Shown here: in pieces, positions 1-14,992 of the stretch
How positions within the stretch are numbered: the first letter of the stretch is position 1
How the letters are laid out: each line of letters starts with the position of its first letter
NCBI RefSeq assembly: GCF_020283565.1
Contig: NC_060060.1
Location: 33,914,001 to 33,978,000, forward strand
Direction: 5' to 3'
Length of the DNA stretch: 64,000 nt
Source of the DNA: Trifolium pratense
Lineage: Eukaryota; Streptophyta; Magnoliopsida; Fabales; Fabaceae
Position numbers and translations under genes: made by a program
The notes under the pieces: generated by a model
Told to the model about the DNA's origin: nothing
Database searches by the model: none
What the model saw: only the letters and a program-made list of their open reading frames with translations

Positions 1-429
1 CATGCACTGTGTCATTCCCCCCTTTATGTAACCCAAATTTCGTAAACCAAAAATTAAGAATTGCTTTTGCATATCAAAACACTTGCAATTTTTTTTGGGA
101 AATGCAAACCAATCACGAAGTTTGTGTTTTTAATAGGCCATCATATCACAAAGTTTGTGTGAAATAACCATATGAACAAATATTTGGTTTTATTATAAAG
201 AAGTATGGAGTGAAGTGACAGGAGAAAAGAAGTCAACAGATGTGATTCATTGATTGCATGCGGTCACATAATGGTTTTATTGAAATTGAAGGATCCTATA
301 AAAACTTTTTAAAGTTTTTCTTTTTAAATAAAAATTACCAATTTTTAACTTTAAATCGTCTAATCTTAATTGGACGGTCAACATCCTAACAACTAAAAAT
401 AAATAAAGTCTAGAGGAGTTAAAATTATA

Positions 430-936
430 TTCAAAACATTAGTAAAGGATACTCCCTCCTAACTTGAGGTATTTTAGCATGTGATTGACAAAAAACTTCA
501 AGAGCGTAATATAAGATTCATAGAGGTGAATAGTGAATTGCTTATTTGTGTAGCAAGCTTATGTCAACAAGATTCATTTTTTTTGCATTTGACAAGGAAA
601 GATTGATTAATTTGGCTCGATCTAGTGATCAATTTTCTAATTTACATGGAATTAGTATTGATCTTTCAGGAATGATGGCGGAAACTAAAAACACATTGCT
701 TATCCAACGGTGTATTTACTTCTAAAGTTAGCATTACTTTTGCTCGTGGCAACTACAATAGTAGAAAGGGGTTTCTCAGCAATGAGTTTTCTGAAGAATC
801 AAACGGGCAACCATATAGGGATGACTTTCTGAATAATCGATTGGTCACATACATAGGGATTGATATATTTGATAATGTTGAAAATGAAAATATCTTGCAA
901 CACTTTCAAAATATGCAACGATGTAGAGAGCAATCG
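430..936 (+). mobile_element. Relic of a hAT-superfamily transposase gene (C-terminal dimerisation region)
   Basis: Broken reading frames on the plus strand resemble the C-terminal end of plant TTF-zinc-finger/hAT-dimerisation transposases. About 462-600 reads as a piece containing VNSELLICVASL and FDKERLINLARSS. About 716-830 gives LKLALLLLVATTIVERGFSA, the typical hAT-C signature. After a stop and a +1 shift near 825, the frame continues with NNRLVTYIGIDIFDNVENE and ends at a stop at 934-936. At least two frameshifts separate the pieces, so the gene is dead. I could not find terminal inverted repeats or a target-site duplication. Similarity is from memory of the family, not a search. Confidence 0.75.
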
Positions 937-2084
937 TAATTTTTGAACATACATTGGTGTTTTTTCTTTTTTTTTAATAATCTCTAACTTATTTGGTTGA
1001 GTACTCAGTGCCATGCTGCTAATAATGAATTTTCCTTTGCCCAGCCCCCCACTCCCCCCACACCCATATTTCTTCCAGCACCCATGAAATGCGAGTCATT
1101 AAATAAGAACCATTATAAAGTTACACTATTTTTCTTTACGCAAAAAAAAAAAAAAAAATTGCACTTAGGAAAACGTTTTCTTAAATAAGTTTAAGGGTAA
1201 AATTGTAAATTTGGGGGTTTGGGAGAAATATGGGGAAAAAGAAAAAATTCGCTAATAATTGATGTACCACTAATATTAACACTTCACTTATGACTTATCC
1301 ATCATGGAATATTTCACTATCCGATTAATTAATCATGTAGTACCAGTAATTATTTCATTGTTCAAAGGTGCTAGGTTTGGTTGATAAATTTGGGTAGTAT
1401 GTTATAAGTCGTAGGTTCGATTCTCAACTTCATTGTAAACAAAAAAAATCAAATATTCGAATAATTAATCATATGTAGTAATTATTTCATTGTCCGAGTA
1501 ATTAATTGTATGTAGTAATTAAGTGCTATGATCAGCAACATATTAGTACAACTTAGTATTTGAACATGAAAGTAAAGCACCATAACACACCACATTGTTT
1601 TATCATGATTTTCTTAGTGGTAAAAACACAGTAATATGATGCAAATGCAAACGCAGAAAGGCAATTTATGTCATTTTTCTTATTGATATTCTAGTACATT
1701 GGTTGCAACAAATCCCATACTATGTGATTGTGAAAGGTCCCATACTACGTGAAAGGAATAAGTGAACCATATTACAGCCATTTGGCAAAAATTCAATCTT
1801 GGTTGCACAAACTTCACTACACTCCACAAAAATTATTTTCTTCGCCTTTTTTTTATGCATTGGTTGTTAATGGCTTTCTTCACCTTTTCCTCAGGATAAT
1901 AATCACCTAAATTTTTGCCGAATGAATCTTGATTACACAAAAAACATACTTATCATAAACACGCAAATACAAAACCTAACTTCACTACACTCCAACAAAA
2001 ATGGTTTTCTTCACCTTCTCCTCAAGATAATAATCACCTACTGTAAAGAAACAGAACAAGGCATCGCCGTGCTACCCGTGCCTC
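937..2084. other. Gene-free stretch 3' of the CDC48C-type gene, with two short local duplications
   Basis: No coding region is supported here. About 1324-1365 and 1459-1495 are near-copies (ATTAATTAATCATGTAGTA-like text followed by TAATTATTTCATTGT). A tRNA-like box B (GTAGGTTCGATTCTC, about 1410-1424) followed by an A-run lies between them, which hints at a decayed SINE. About 1805-1911 and 1979-2040 share blocks ending in TCA(A/G)GATAATAATCACCTA, next to the stop codon of the AAA ATPase gene, so the second copy probably lies in its 3' UTR. Confidence 0.5.
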
Positions 2085-6790
<4,706 letters not shown>

Positions 6791-6825
6791 ATTCTTCTGC
6801 TTCTTCAGTCTCATAAACAAAAACA

Positions 6826-6990
6826 ATTATGAGTTTTGAGAGTGTGTTTTTTTTTTTAAATTACGTTATGTGAATGTGTTTATAATTTACTAGGGTTTAG
6901 GCACTAATCTGTGTGAACTATAAAGGATTTAGGTGAATATTTCAGTTTTTTTTTTTTATATCAAATATTTCAGTTTTTTTTTCTTCCGTT
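6826..6990 (-). promoter_or_regulatory. 5' flank of the CDC48C-type gene with a telo-box-like motif
   Basis: The 150 bases upstream of the start hold poly-T tracts and CTAGGGTTTAGG at about 6889-6900, a telo-box-like motif (AGGGTTTA) common in plant ribosome-biogenesis promoters. The block 6838-6975 has a diverged second copy at 8045-8132 plus 10183-10240, which is split by a mobile element. That copy lacks the telo-box because of a small deletion. Promoter function is inferred from position only. Confidence 0.4.
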
Positions 6991-7049
6991 TTTCGCTACA
7001 TAGTATCTGACTTAGTCTAATCTGATTCGAGGGTCTGTGATTCCAACTC

Positions 7050-7552
7050 ATTTTGATCGCATTTGCGATAGATCGAATTGTGGTCCTCTCTAAGTCGCCA
7101 ATCACCACTAATGTGTTCTTCCAGTGCCGCTTCTCGGAACAAGTATGGAGGAAAATTTGTTGTTGGATGCAGGTAGCCCACTTTAATTTTGAAGGAAAGT
7201 TGCATCACTTTAACTTGGTTGGTGCTTTTGTGAAAAGTAAAAAAGGGTCAAAGTTTCGTCATTTAATTTGGCTCGCTACAACGTGGTGTATTTGGCGTCT
7301 TCGTAACGTCATATTTGGGGGAGCTTTGCCGAGTTTGAGTTCTCTTGTGGATCAAATTATCTATATCTCATGGTTTTGGTTTTTAGGTAGAGGTGGGTGT
7401 AATACACTAATACCATGTATACTTATGTCAATTGGTGTAATAATCTCATAGCTTGCCTTGATAGCATCTAATGGCGATTTTCGAATTGTAAGGGTTGAGT
7501 ACACCTTATACTCCTTATAATTTAATTTTATTTATAAAAAAAAAAAAAAAAA
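7050..7552 (+). mobile_element. 5'-truncated LINE (non-LTR retrotransposon) 3' end with poly(A)
   Basis: The plus-strand reading frame 7053-7451 contains VFFQCRFSEQVWRKIC, WLATTWCIWRLRNVIF and, after a small shift, WCNNLIACLDSI followed by a stop near 7467. These are hallmarks of the zinc-binding reverse-transcriptase tail of plant LINE ORF2 proteins. A short 3' UTR follows and then an A-run at about 7536-7552. Only the last 130 or so residues remain, as usual for 5'-truncated LINE insertions. The insertion lies between the two copies of the CDC48C 5' flank. I could not establish a convincing target-site duplication. Confidence 0.75.
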
Positions 7553-8122
7553 CTAGATCAACTAAAAATTGATAATATTTGTTGAGACTGTGATTAAACA
7601 CAATATAATTAAACTTGTTCTTTTCAATCTTTTATTTTTTAACCGGACAAACACCACAAAGATTCAAATTTCTCAAGAAAAATAAACAAAGTTTCTTCTT
7701 TCTTTTTGTTTCTTCTAAAAAAAGGCTAAGAACTCTTCCATCTCTCTTCTATAATTTAGGGAAAAATGCAAAACGAAATTAGAATTGTTTTAGTTGTTTA
7801 ACTTAATTTAAAGTTGTAAATAAGTTTTGTTTAACTTTTTTTTATGTCAAGTTATTCTTTTTTTGTATCTCAAGGTAATTCTTTACATTTATAAACTTTA
7901 ATAATTTTAATTAAGGCAGTTTTAGTTCTCATCTATATTCGTCACTAAAATATTTACTTTTTCTTTTACAACAGCAAAATTCTTACTTCATCATTCAAAA
8001 AAAAAAAATTACATCGTCAATTCTTCTGAGATTGTGGCAATATCTTTGAGAGTTTTTGTTTTTTTTTTATTATTACGTTATGTGAATGTGTTTATAATTA
8101 CTAGGCACTAATCAATCAGTAT
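7553..8122. other. Intergenic AT-rich stretch ending in a duplicated gene flank
   Basis: No coding region. From about 8045 the text repeats the CDC48C 5' flank (ATTACGTTATGTGAATGTG, 19 bases, shared with about 6863-6881), up to the MULE-like insertion that begins at 8133. Confidence 0.6.
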
Positions 8123-8632
8123 GTGTGAAAGGGGTGTGGTTATGGTGCATAAGCCCAAACTTATGCACCATGCATAAACTTGCTTCCTACACCAAAAGTC
8201 AGTCCAAGCCCAAAATTAGGCAATCCATTACTCGCGCGCCCCCCATATACTACCTCATTACTTGCGCGCCCCCCATTTGCTTAGCGCACCCCCAGTTTTT
8301 TTTTTCTAGATTTCTTGTGAGCGCCCCAATTTTTTTTCCTCCCCTAGATTTCTAGCGCGTCCCCAATTTTTTTCCCTTCTCCAAACTTCTAGCGCACCCC
8401 ACCAAATTTCTAGCGCGCCCCCCGTTTCCAGTTAAATAATAACTTTTGTTTCTTTGAAGTATATATTATAAAAATCTATTTTTAATTAATTTTCGTCATA
8501 CACCCCCTCGAAGCCCAACATAATAACGAATGATTCATGTATATATAAAGCATACTTGTCAAACATACAATTTAATTTTAAGTTTTATCAATCATAATCA
8601 CAATATAAATAAAATCTCATACATTAATTACA

Positions 8633-8657
8633 TATATATATATATATATATATATAT
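8633..8657. repeat. (AT)n microsatellite
   Basis: About 12 uninterrupted AT dinucleotides, inside the MULE-like insertion. Confidence 0.95.
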
Positions 8658-8810
8658 CGATTTTTCTTTAAAATAAAAAAATGATCGAATCCAATATCTC
8701 ATGCATACTATCCAAATTTTTTTCAACTAAACTAACCCTAATTGCTTTATATGATTTTTTGTTTTATGTAGCATGGTTTTGTAAAATGGTTATGTGATGT
8801 TTTACTTAAT

Positions 8811-9340
8811 AACAATGGTTTCAATGTATAACATTTTGGCACTAATACCCATATGAAACCATTTAACTAAAATAATGGTTTCAGTGTATAACGCTATGAA
8901 ACCATTTAACTAGACTAATGGTTTCAGTGTATAACATCTTGAAACCAAATAACAAGACTAATGGTTTCAGTGTATAACGCTATGAAACCATTTAACTAGA
9001 ATAATGGTTTCAGTGTATAACAGTATGAAACCATTTAACTAGACAAATTGTTTTAGTGTATAACATCTTGAAACCAATTAAAAGGACTAATGGTTTCAAT
9101 GTATAACATCTTGACACTAATGCTCATATAAAACCATTTAACTATAATAATGGTTTCAGTGTATAACAGTATCAAAACCATTTAACTAGACAAATGGTTT
9201 CAGTGTATAACATCTTGACACTAATGCTCATATAAAACCATTTAACTATAATAATGGTTTCGGTGTATAACGCCATGAAACCATTTAACTAGACTAATGG
9301 TTTCAGTGTATGACGGTATGAAACATTTTTGCTGTGGAAT
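8811..9340. repeat. Minisatellite of about 11 hairpin-forming units
   Basis: About eleven head-to-tail units, mostly 43 bp, with three longer units of about 60 bp. Each unit starts AATGGTTTCA and contains TGAAACCATT about 13 bases later, so every standard unit can fold into a 10-bp stem. The spacer alternates among variants (GTGTATAACGCTA, GTGTATAACATCT, GTGTATAACAGTA). The longer units carry an extra CACTAATGCTCATA segment. The array lies wholly within the 8133-10182 insertion. Confidence 0.9.
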
Positions 9341-10273
9341 GGTTTCAAAGAGTTGTTCTCCAAAAACATATTTAACCCTTAATAAAAATTGTGAAATAAA
9401 TTTAAATTTTTAAGACGATATAAAACTGAAGAGAGTGAGGTATCCCCAACCGTTCCAAATAATTCCAAATACCCTAAATAAAATTTTGGGAAAATTTTAT
9501 TAATATCTTATATTTATAAAAACATATTTACCTCATTTAATTAACTAAATATAGTTTCAGGTCTCAGAAAAATACAAAACTGGTCCCAAAATTCTCAGAA
9601 AATTATTTACTATTTTTATGTAAAAATAATAAAAAAAATTGGAGTCTCCTTGGCACCGCACGCGTCCCCACGCGCCGCCAGTGAGAGTGGGCGTGGACGC
9701 GCGTCACTGTTCATCATCTTCCTCACCCATTTCCTGCAGAAATGGGTCACGACGACCCGGTTCACCGACCCCGTTCGTTCTCCCTCAATAATCAACGAAA
9801 CTCAACGTTCTTTATACCGTTTTGATCGTCGTTCGATTTTATGAATGTTTCCGGTATTAATTTTCGAAATCGGTGATCGAATCGCATGTAAAATGTGGCC
9901 GAAATTGAGTAAGCTTTTTGTTTTCATTTTTGTGTTTTGTTACATGCTTGAATTTGTTGGTGGTTGTGATGCTCACGCTCGTGATCGTAGTGGCGATCAG
10001 AATGGTGGTCTGATTTCAGTTTGCGAGGTCACGGTGGCTCCGCCTCTTGCATAGATCGTGATCGTAGTGGTGAGTGTGAGCTGAAGAAGGCTATGATTAA
10101 TACACGTGTAAAGAAAATCTAATGGTTGCCAAGGCCTTATGCACTGTGCATAAAAAGACCCTTATGGATATTAACTTTTGCCGTGTGAAAGGATTTAGTT
10201 GAATAATTTTTCAGTTTTTTGTGTTTCGGTTTTTTTTTTTTTAGTTCCCAACATCTACTTGGGTCAAAAATAT

Positions 10274-10561
10274 TACTTCTTCCGTCCCAAAGTATAATAT
10301 ACAGTTGACCACTGTACGCCAATGTACAATTGTGATCACTAATATCTCTAATTGTCTATTTGTAAAAACTATAACAACTTAATATTTTGAAAATACTCAT
10401 CAAAACAAATCAAACAATATCTCATATGTTGTACCAAAAAAAAAATCTTATATGATAATGTTTACATCTATATGTTATTAAAAAAACACGGTCAAAACAA
10501 GATAAATAAATAGTACATTTAGTCAAAGTAAGTTTTATATATTGGGACGGGGAGGGAGTAG
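10274..10561. mobile_element. Stowaway/mariner-like MITE (CTCCCTCCGTCCC family)
   Basis: The left end reads TACTTCTTCCGTCCCAAAG and the right end reads TTGGGACGGGGAGGGAGTA, an imperfect inverted repeat flanked by TA dinucleotides. This matches the well-known plant MITE terminus CTCCCTCCGTCCC. The inside is AT-rich and noncoding. Confidence 0.8.
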
Positions 10562-13109
10562 TATAACACTAATTGCAAAAGATTAGTACATGATGAAACA
10601 CATGATAAAATGATACATGATAAACGGGAATGTATTTTCTTCGTTGACAATCCCCCTTGAGGAAATAAAATGTTGATTATTATTATTATTATTTTAATCA
10701 TTAATAGATGTAAAGTATATCAATGCATGAATTTAGACTAACTTTAGTCCAAGTTCATACATTGGTTTGCGTAATTTTCTTTCCTTCCACTTTCTTTTCA
10801 TATAACCAAACGGACCTTAAAGCACATTTAAAAAAAGAAACGAAGGGTTTTGATTTCATGGGAGACAAATTTAACCGGAGACAATATCTTCACATGATAA
10901 ATATAGTGGGATACAAGTGGTAGATACTTGAGATTCTGGATTCGAATTTCGATCGGTGCTTATGTAGAAGTATTTGTTAGAAGAGATGAATTTAGTTACC
11001 TCGAGATGATTAGTCTCCACATGTGTGCGGAGAATACCATTGATAACACGTGGAAGTCAAACATTGTTGTTTTTAAGATAAAATTACTATTTGAAGTATG
11101 CCTAACATAGCATGACCCTTAAAAAAAATGATACATGATAAATTCTTTTGAATAATTTATTATAGTGTACCAAGAGCATTTTCAATAGAATGAACGTAGC
11201 ATTAGCCTGAACTTAGATAGTTACTTATTCTTGAGTTCTGATGCGTAGCTTGTTTTTTCATTGGAGTTCGCTTACATGGTACATTGCATTGCTTATTTTG
11301 AACTAATGTTACTTGAAGAAACAAATCAAAAAAAGTGGGAGATTAATAATTATTCATTACTTGAAGTCAGGTATAAGTTGTTTATTGTGTTATCTCATTG
11401 GAGTAAAATTGTGTAAATTACTTATAAATTGTTTAAATCTTAAGTGACAATTTAAACTCCAAAAATTAATGTCCTATGGGATAAAAAGTTGTCTTGGAGT
11501 TTAATGAGTGTCGAATTTTTTAGCTTTTATTTGACCTCTTGCTTCATAATTTATTCAATTTTGAAAATAGTTATAAAATCAAACACAATAGAACTTTTTT
11601 CTTTTCAATCTCTTATTTATAAGAGAAGGAAAATAAGAAATAAGAACTAAAATTAGTTAAATTATGTAAATATTTTTAAAGATGAAAGATTAGATTGACA
11701 TGAAAAAAGATAAATAACATATTTGACTGAGAAAATAGGATACACATAGACAATGTAGAGTAATTTTACACCGTTATCTAATAACAATCGTATTGTGTAA
11801 AATTAGTTGTAGCTTTAAATGGACACCATTATTTTATTTTTTTTTGCTAAAACAAAAACTCTCCGGATAGTTATAGATCATATTTTTGGAGTGTTAGAAT
11901 ATACGAGTTCATGGATTTTATATGCATTATCTCATAAAATTGTCTCTTTATTTTAATATCCTCATCAATCTCTTTCATCTTTTCATCTAGTATGTAGAAA
12001 TTCATTACATCTATCTTAAATTGAAGCACAAATCAGCAACAACATCAATGGTCCCTAAGGTACCTCCATGACTACAGTGGTGCAAATTTACTCATTGTGG
12101 AATTTGGTAGGTTTATTGGTGGTGAGGCGGTTGATGGTGGTTAAGTGGTGGAGGTTGTTGTATATGGCAACGATAAGGGTGAGCTAGAGTATGGTTAGGG
12201 AATTTGTATGTCTGCTTCTATGGTTCTGCCTATAGTTTTATTTTTTTTGCTACTCTGTAAATTTCTCACAAGAGAATGTACTGCTTTTGATTTGTGTATC
12301 CTATTTGGTCGATTGGTGATTGTGCTTGCTATGTTATGTTGTTATAGGAAATGAAAGGATGATCACAATTTAGTCACAACTAAAGTGGCTTAGGCCATTC
12401 AATTTTTCCATAGTTCTAATAGTGCATGTGGCGGAAATGATGGAAAAGAGACAATTTGGATGGCGGACAAAAGAGAGAAAAGGAAAGGGAGACAACATTT
12501 TATCAACTACGTACAATATGAGTTTGTTCATATTAGCTTGTCCCTAGTTCTATCGTAAACAATTTCGATAAGGGATCACCCTTGAAATTATAACTAAAAA
12601 TTGCCCAAGACACTAAGAACAATTGACCAAATACCCAAAAGAAAGATTATTATTTTCTTCGCTTTCACGACAGAGACAGAATATTTACATCGATTTGACA
12701 AAAACAAAAGAAAACAATGCAGAGATTTGAAGCATGTCTATCAAAGATGGTTCGCGGGTAAAGATTACTTCATCGGTTCATCCAGTCTCAAATATAACCA
12801 AAACAAAACAATGTTTATTGGTTTGAAATATAAGCACTTTCTTTTGTCAGATTCAATGTCATTATTTTCCAATAACCCTTTTACCCTCGTGGAACGTTTC
12901 CATGAAGAGTTATTTAGAAAATAAAATCACCTTTCTAATTGGTTATATCACTACTATACACTTTAAATCTTTGAGTATGCATGTAGGTTTTCATTGTGGT
13001 GTGTTTAGCAAGTGCTTACAAAACAATCAGAATCCTAAATTTTCACTTGTACACTCATCATGTGTCAGTATTTCTTTGGAGCAATGATGAACATAGACTT
13101 GACATACTA
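10562..13109. other. Long gene-free intergenic stretch
   Basis: No gene is recognised. About 10910-10960 has a tRNA-gene-like phrase (GGATTCGAATTTCGATC) suggestive of an old SINE. About 12040-12350 is G-rich with GGTGGT runs. Open frames such as 12601-12924 (plus) show no recognisable domain. Confidence 0.5.
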
Positions 13110-13650
13110 AAGTAAATTCAGATTTTGTATGTTAATCACCATTTGTGCCAAACAGTTTTGTCAAACTTTCACTCCTTTTAAGCTACTATCATTTTCCTCC
13201 TAATGCTCGCCTTATGTTTTTGTCTAGCTCATTGAGTGGTATATTAAGAAAAAGACAATATGGTCTCCAGAATGCTGATCTTGATAACCTTCCTGTGATT
13301 CAAGCTGGTCATCGTATGAGAATTTGCAGAGAGAAAATAACTGGTGAAATCACATATACGAAGCGACTTAAAATTAATTTGTGACAGGAAGATGCGCATA
13401 TATGGTTTAATTTTTGACAGGATGATGATACTACTAGACAAAACAGAAAGAGCAGAGATTAAGAAGTGAAACCTTGTCAGCATGTCAGCCATTTCACCTC
13501 TTTAATAATTTCCACATTTCCACATGTTTTGTGCTCTTCATAAGCTCTAATCAATAAATGCTTGGGTGCCATCAACTTCCACAGATGATTTAAGGATGTA
13601 TTTATGTTGATAGGGTGAGCACAGCTGATCCAATAAGTTTAACAGAGAAT
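13110..13650 (-). pseudogene. Partial DNA-level copy of the UGGT gene
   Basis: About 13130-13510 aligns with UGGT exon 22 and its downstream intron (about 32960-33310): both contain GAAGTGAAACCTTGTCAGCA, and the intron texts around TTGAGTGGTATATTA and TCAAGCTGGTCAT also agree. About 13535-13650 then aligns with exon 20 (33825-33920), sharing CCATCAACTTCCACAG and AAGGATGTATTT. The block between (exon 21 and introns) is deleted, and the exon 22 remnant has small deletions. Presence of intron sequence shows a genomic duplication and not a retrocopy. It lies in the same orientation as the parent, about 20 kb away. No open reading frame of useful length remains. Confidence 0.85.
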
Positions 13651-14526
13651 GAGCACACCTTGTCTACTTCTGATCCAACATAAAGTTACTAAACCCACGA
13701 AAACAGACCAGTAAGCATACACAACGTAGATTTTTGAATAATAAATGTGATAATGTTTGAATTTCAGCAAACCAAATAAAATTTGACAGATTTGAATTAC
13801 AACACAAAATATAGAATTGCTGAGTTCACAAAAAACAAGGACAAGTGCAAAGTGCCATGACTTAATTATGAGCCTAAACTGATGATTTGGATACCATGAT
13901 AGACATATCCATTAAATGGTAAATTTCATATAAAGATATGTTTTATGGTGTACATGTGCTGAAATCCAAATCATTGCAGTTAGGAAAATACGTAAATCAC
14001 TGAATTGTGTGATCTCCCCAATTACATGAGATGTGAACCACATTTTGTATCCCTTTTCAAGACAAACGGTCATCGAACCAAAACCTGAAAAATACACACA
14101 TAAAATCAGATAAAGGAACAAATAATAGCATAAATATCTCACAACTTGAGGACAAGGAATAACATGGAAAAAAAAAATCAGTATTTCAAGGATGTTAGCT
14201 TGAAATCAAGTAGGAACTAGATGAAAAATTTTGCGTCATGACTGGCACCTTAGACATCCACGAAGCAAGTGCAAGGACGGAACAATATTTGAATATACGA
14301 GATTAGGCTTGAAAGACCTAGCTGCATCAAAGCGGAAGATGAACAAAAAAGAAACCATGAAGAGGATAGAAAAGTTGTGCAATTAAAATTTAATAAAAAC
14401 AAACAGCATCAGATGGTATGCAAAGTAGTATTAGAATTTAGAAGAATTTACAATACTAAGCAAACACATAGCAAAATTAGAAGAAAAAAAATCAGTTTAC
14501 TTTCCATGATAATAATACTCATACCT
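13651..14526. other. Intergenic stretch or distal 3' UTR of the RH42-type gene
   Basis: No protein gene is recognised. On the minus strand a good acceptor (TATTTTTCAG followed by GTTTTGG, about 14084) could begin a last non-coding exon of the RH42-type transcript. Confidence 0.35.
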
Positions 14527-14620
14527 GTATGAGCTGCATGGCAGTCATATGCGCAACTTGTCCCCGATTGGGGTGCGAGACAAGAGTGTTTAACAGTGTC
14601 TCATTTTCGCTCCAGATTGA
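14527..14620 (-). other. Probable 3' UTR exon of the RH42-type gene
   Basis: The RH42 stop codon is followed at once by AAG|GTAAGA (minus strand, about 14989), a strong 5' splice site. A matching acceptor TTTTGGTAG precedes TCAATCTGG at about 14619, and the block ends in CTCATACAG|GTATGAG at about 14527. If spliced, this exon lies within the 3' UTR. It happens to be open in the RH42 frame for over 30 codons (SIWSENETLLNTLV, HPNRGQVAHMTAMQL). The protein piece is not recognised. Confidence 0.45.
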
Positions 14621-14992
14621 CTACCAAAAGTAGATTTACTCTTAGGTTGCAGAACTTCTCAATTAAAAAAAAAAAACTAAACAAGAACATTGCTATACAA
14701 ATATCATGTTTATTATTCCCAAGTTAAACTCAGAAAAGATTATTTATGCTAGTTCTGAACCTAAATGAATCCACCCAGAGAAGACAGAGAAAAACACTTA
14801 ATCATATAAAACCATATAGGCATAGCCAAGGATAATGTGCACCTATATGGTGCAACGAACAGAAAAGATTACAAAAATCAATAAATAATAAGCTGTACAG
14901 CCAACATTTCCCTTCAAAAGTGTTTAACATAAAGCTTAGAACAGCAACTAAAATAAGCATTAATAAACTCAAATGTATCAGAATCTTACCTT

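Larger units (their letters stand above)
8133..10182. mobile_element. 2.05-kb MULE-like non-autonomous insertion
   Basis: The 10-base direct repeat GTGTGAAAGG occurs at 8123-8132 and 10183-10192. Removing 8133-10182 plus one repeat restores a sequence collinear with 6838-6975, so the insertion is supported by an empty-site paralogue. A 9-10 bp duplication fits Mutator-like elements. The ends are GGTGTGG and TTTTGCC, with only weak inverted similarity. Subterminal palindromes lie at each side: TGGTGCATAAG / CTTATGCACCA near 8144-8171 and TTATGCACTGTGCATAA near 10137-10153. Inside are GCGCGCCCCCC-type degenerate repeats (8231-8420), an (AT)n run, a minisatellite (8811-9340) and a GC-rich block (9650-10060) with short open frames but no recognisable gene. 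No transposase is present. Confidence 0.75.

Noticed and set aside
8811..9340. Regular array resembling a CRISPR
   Set aside because: The units are contiguous with similar spacers, lie in a plant genome and inside a mobile element. There are no unique spacers and no cas genes.
12601..12924. 107-codon plus-strand open frame
   Set aside because: No recognisable domain, ordinary AT-rich codon use and no splice context or neighbours to support a gene.
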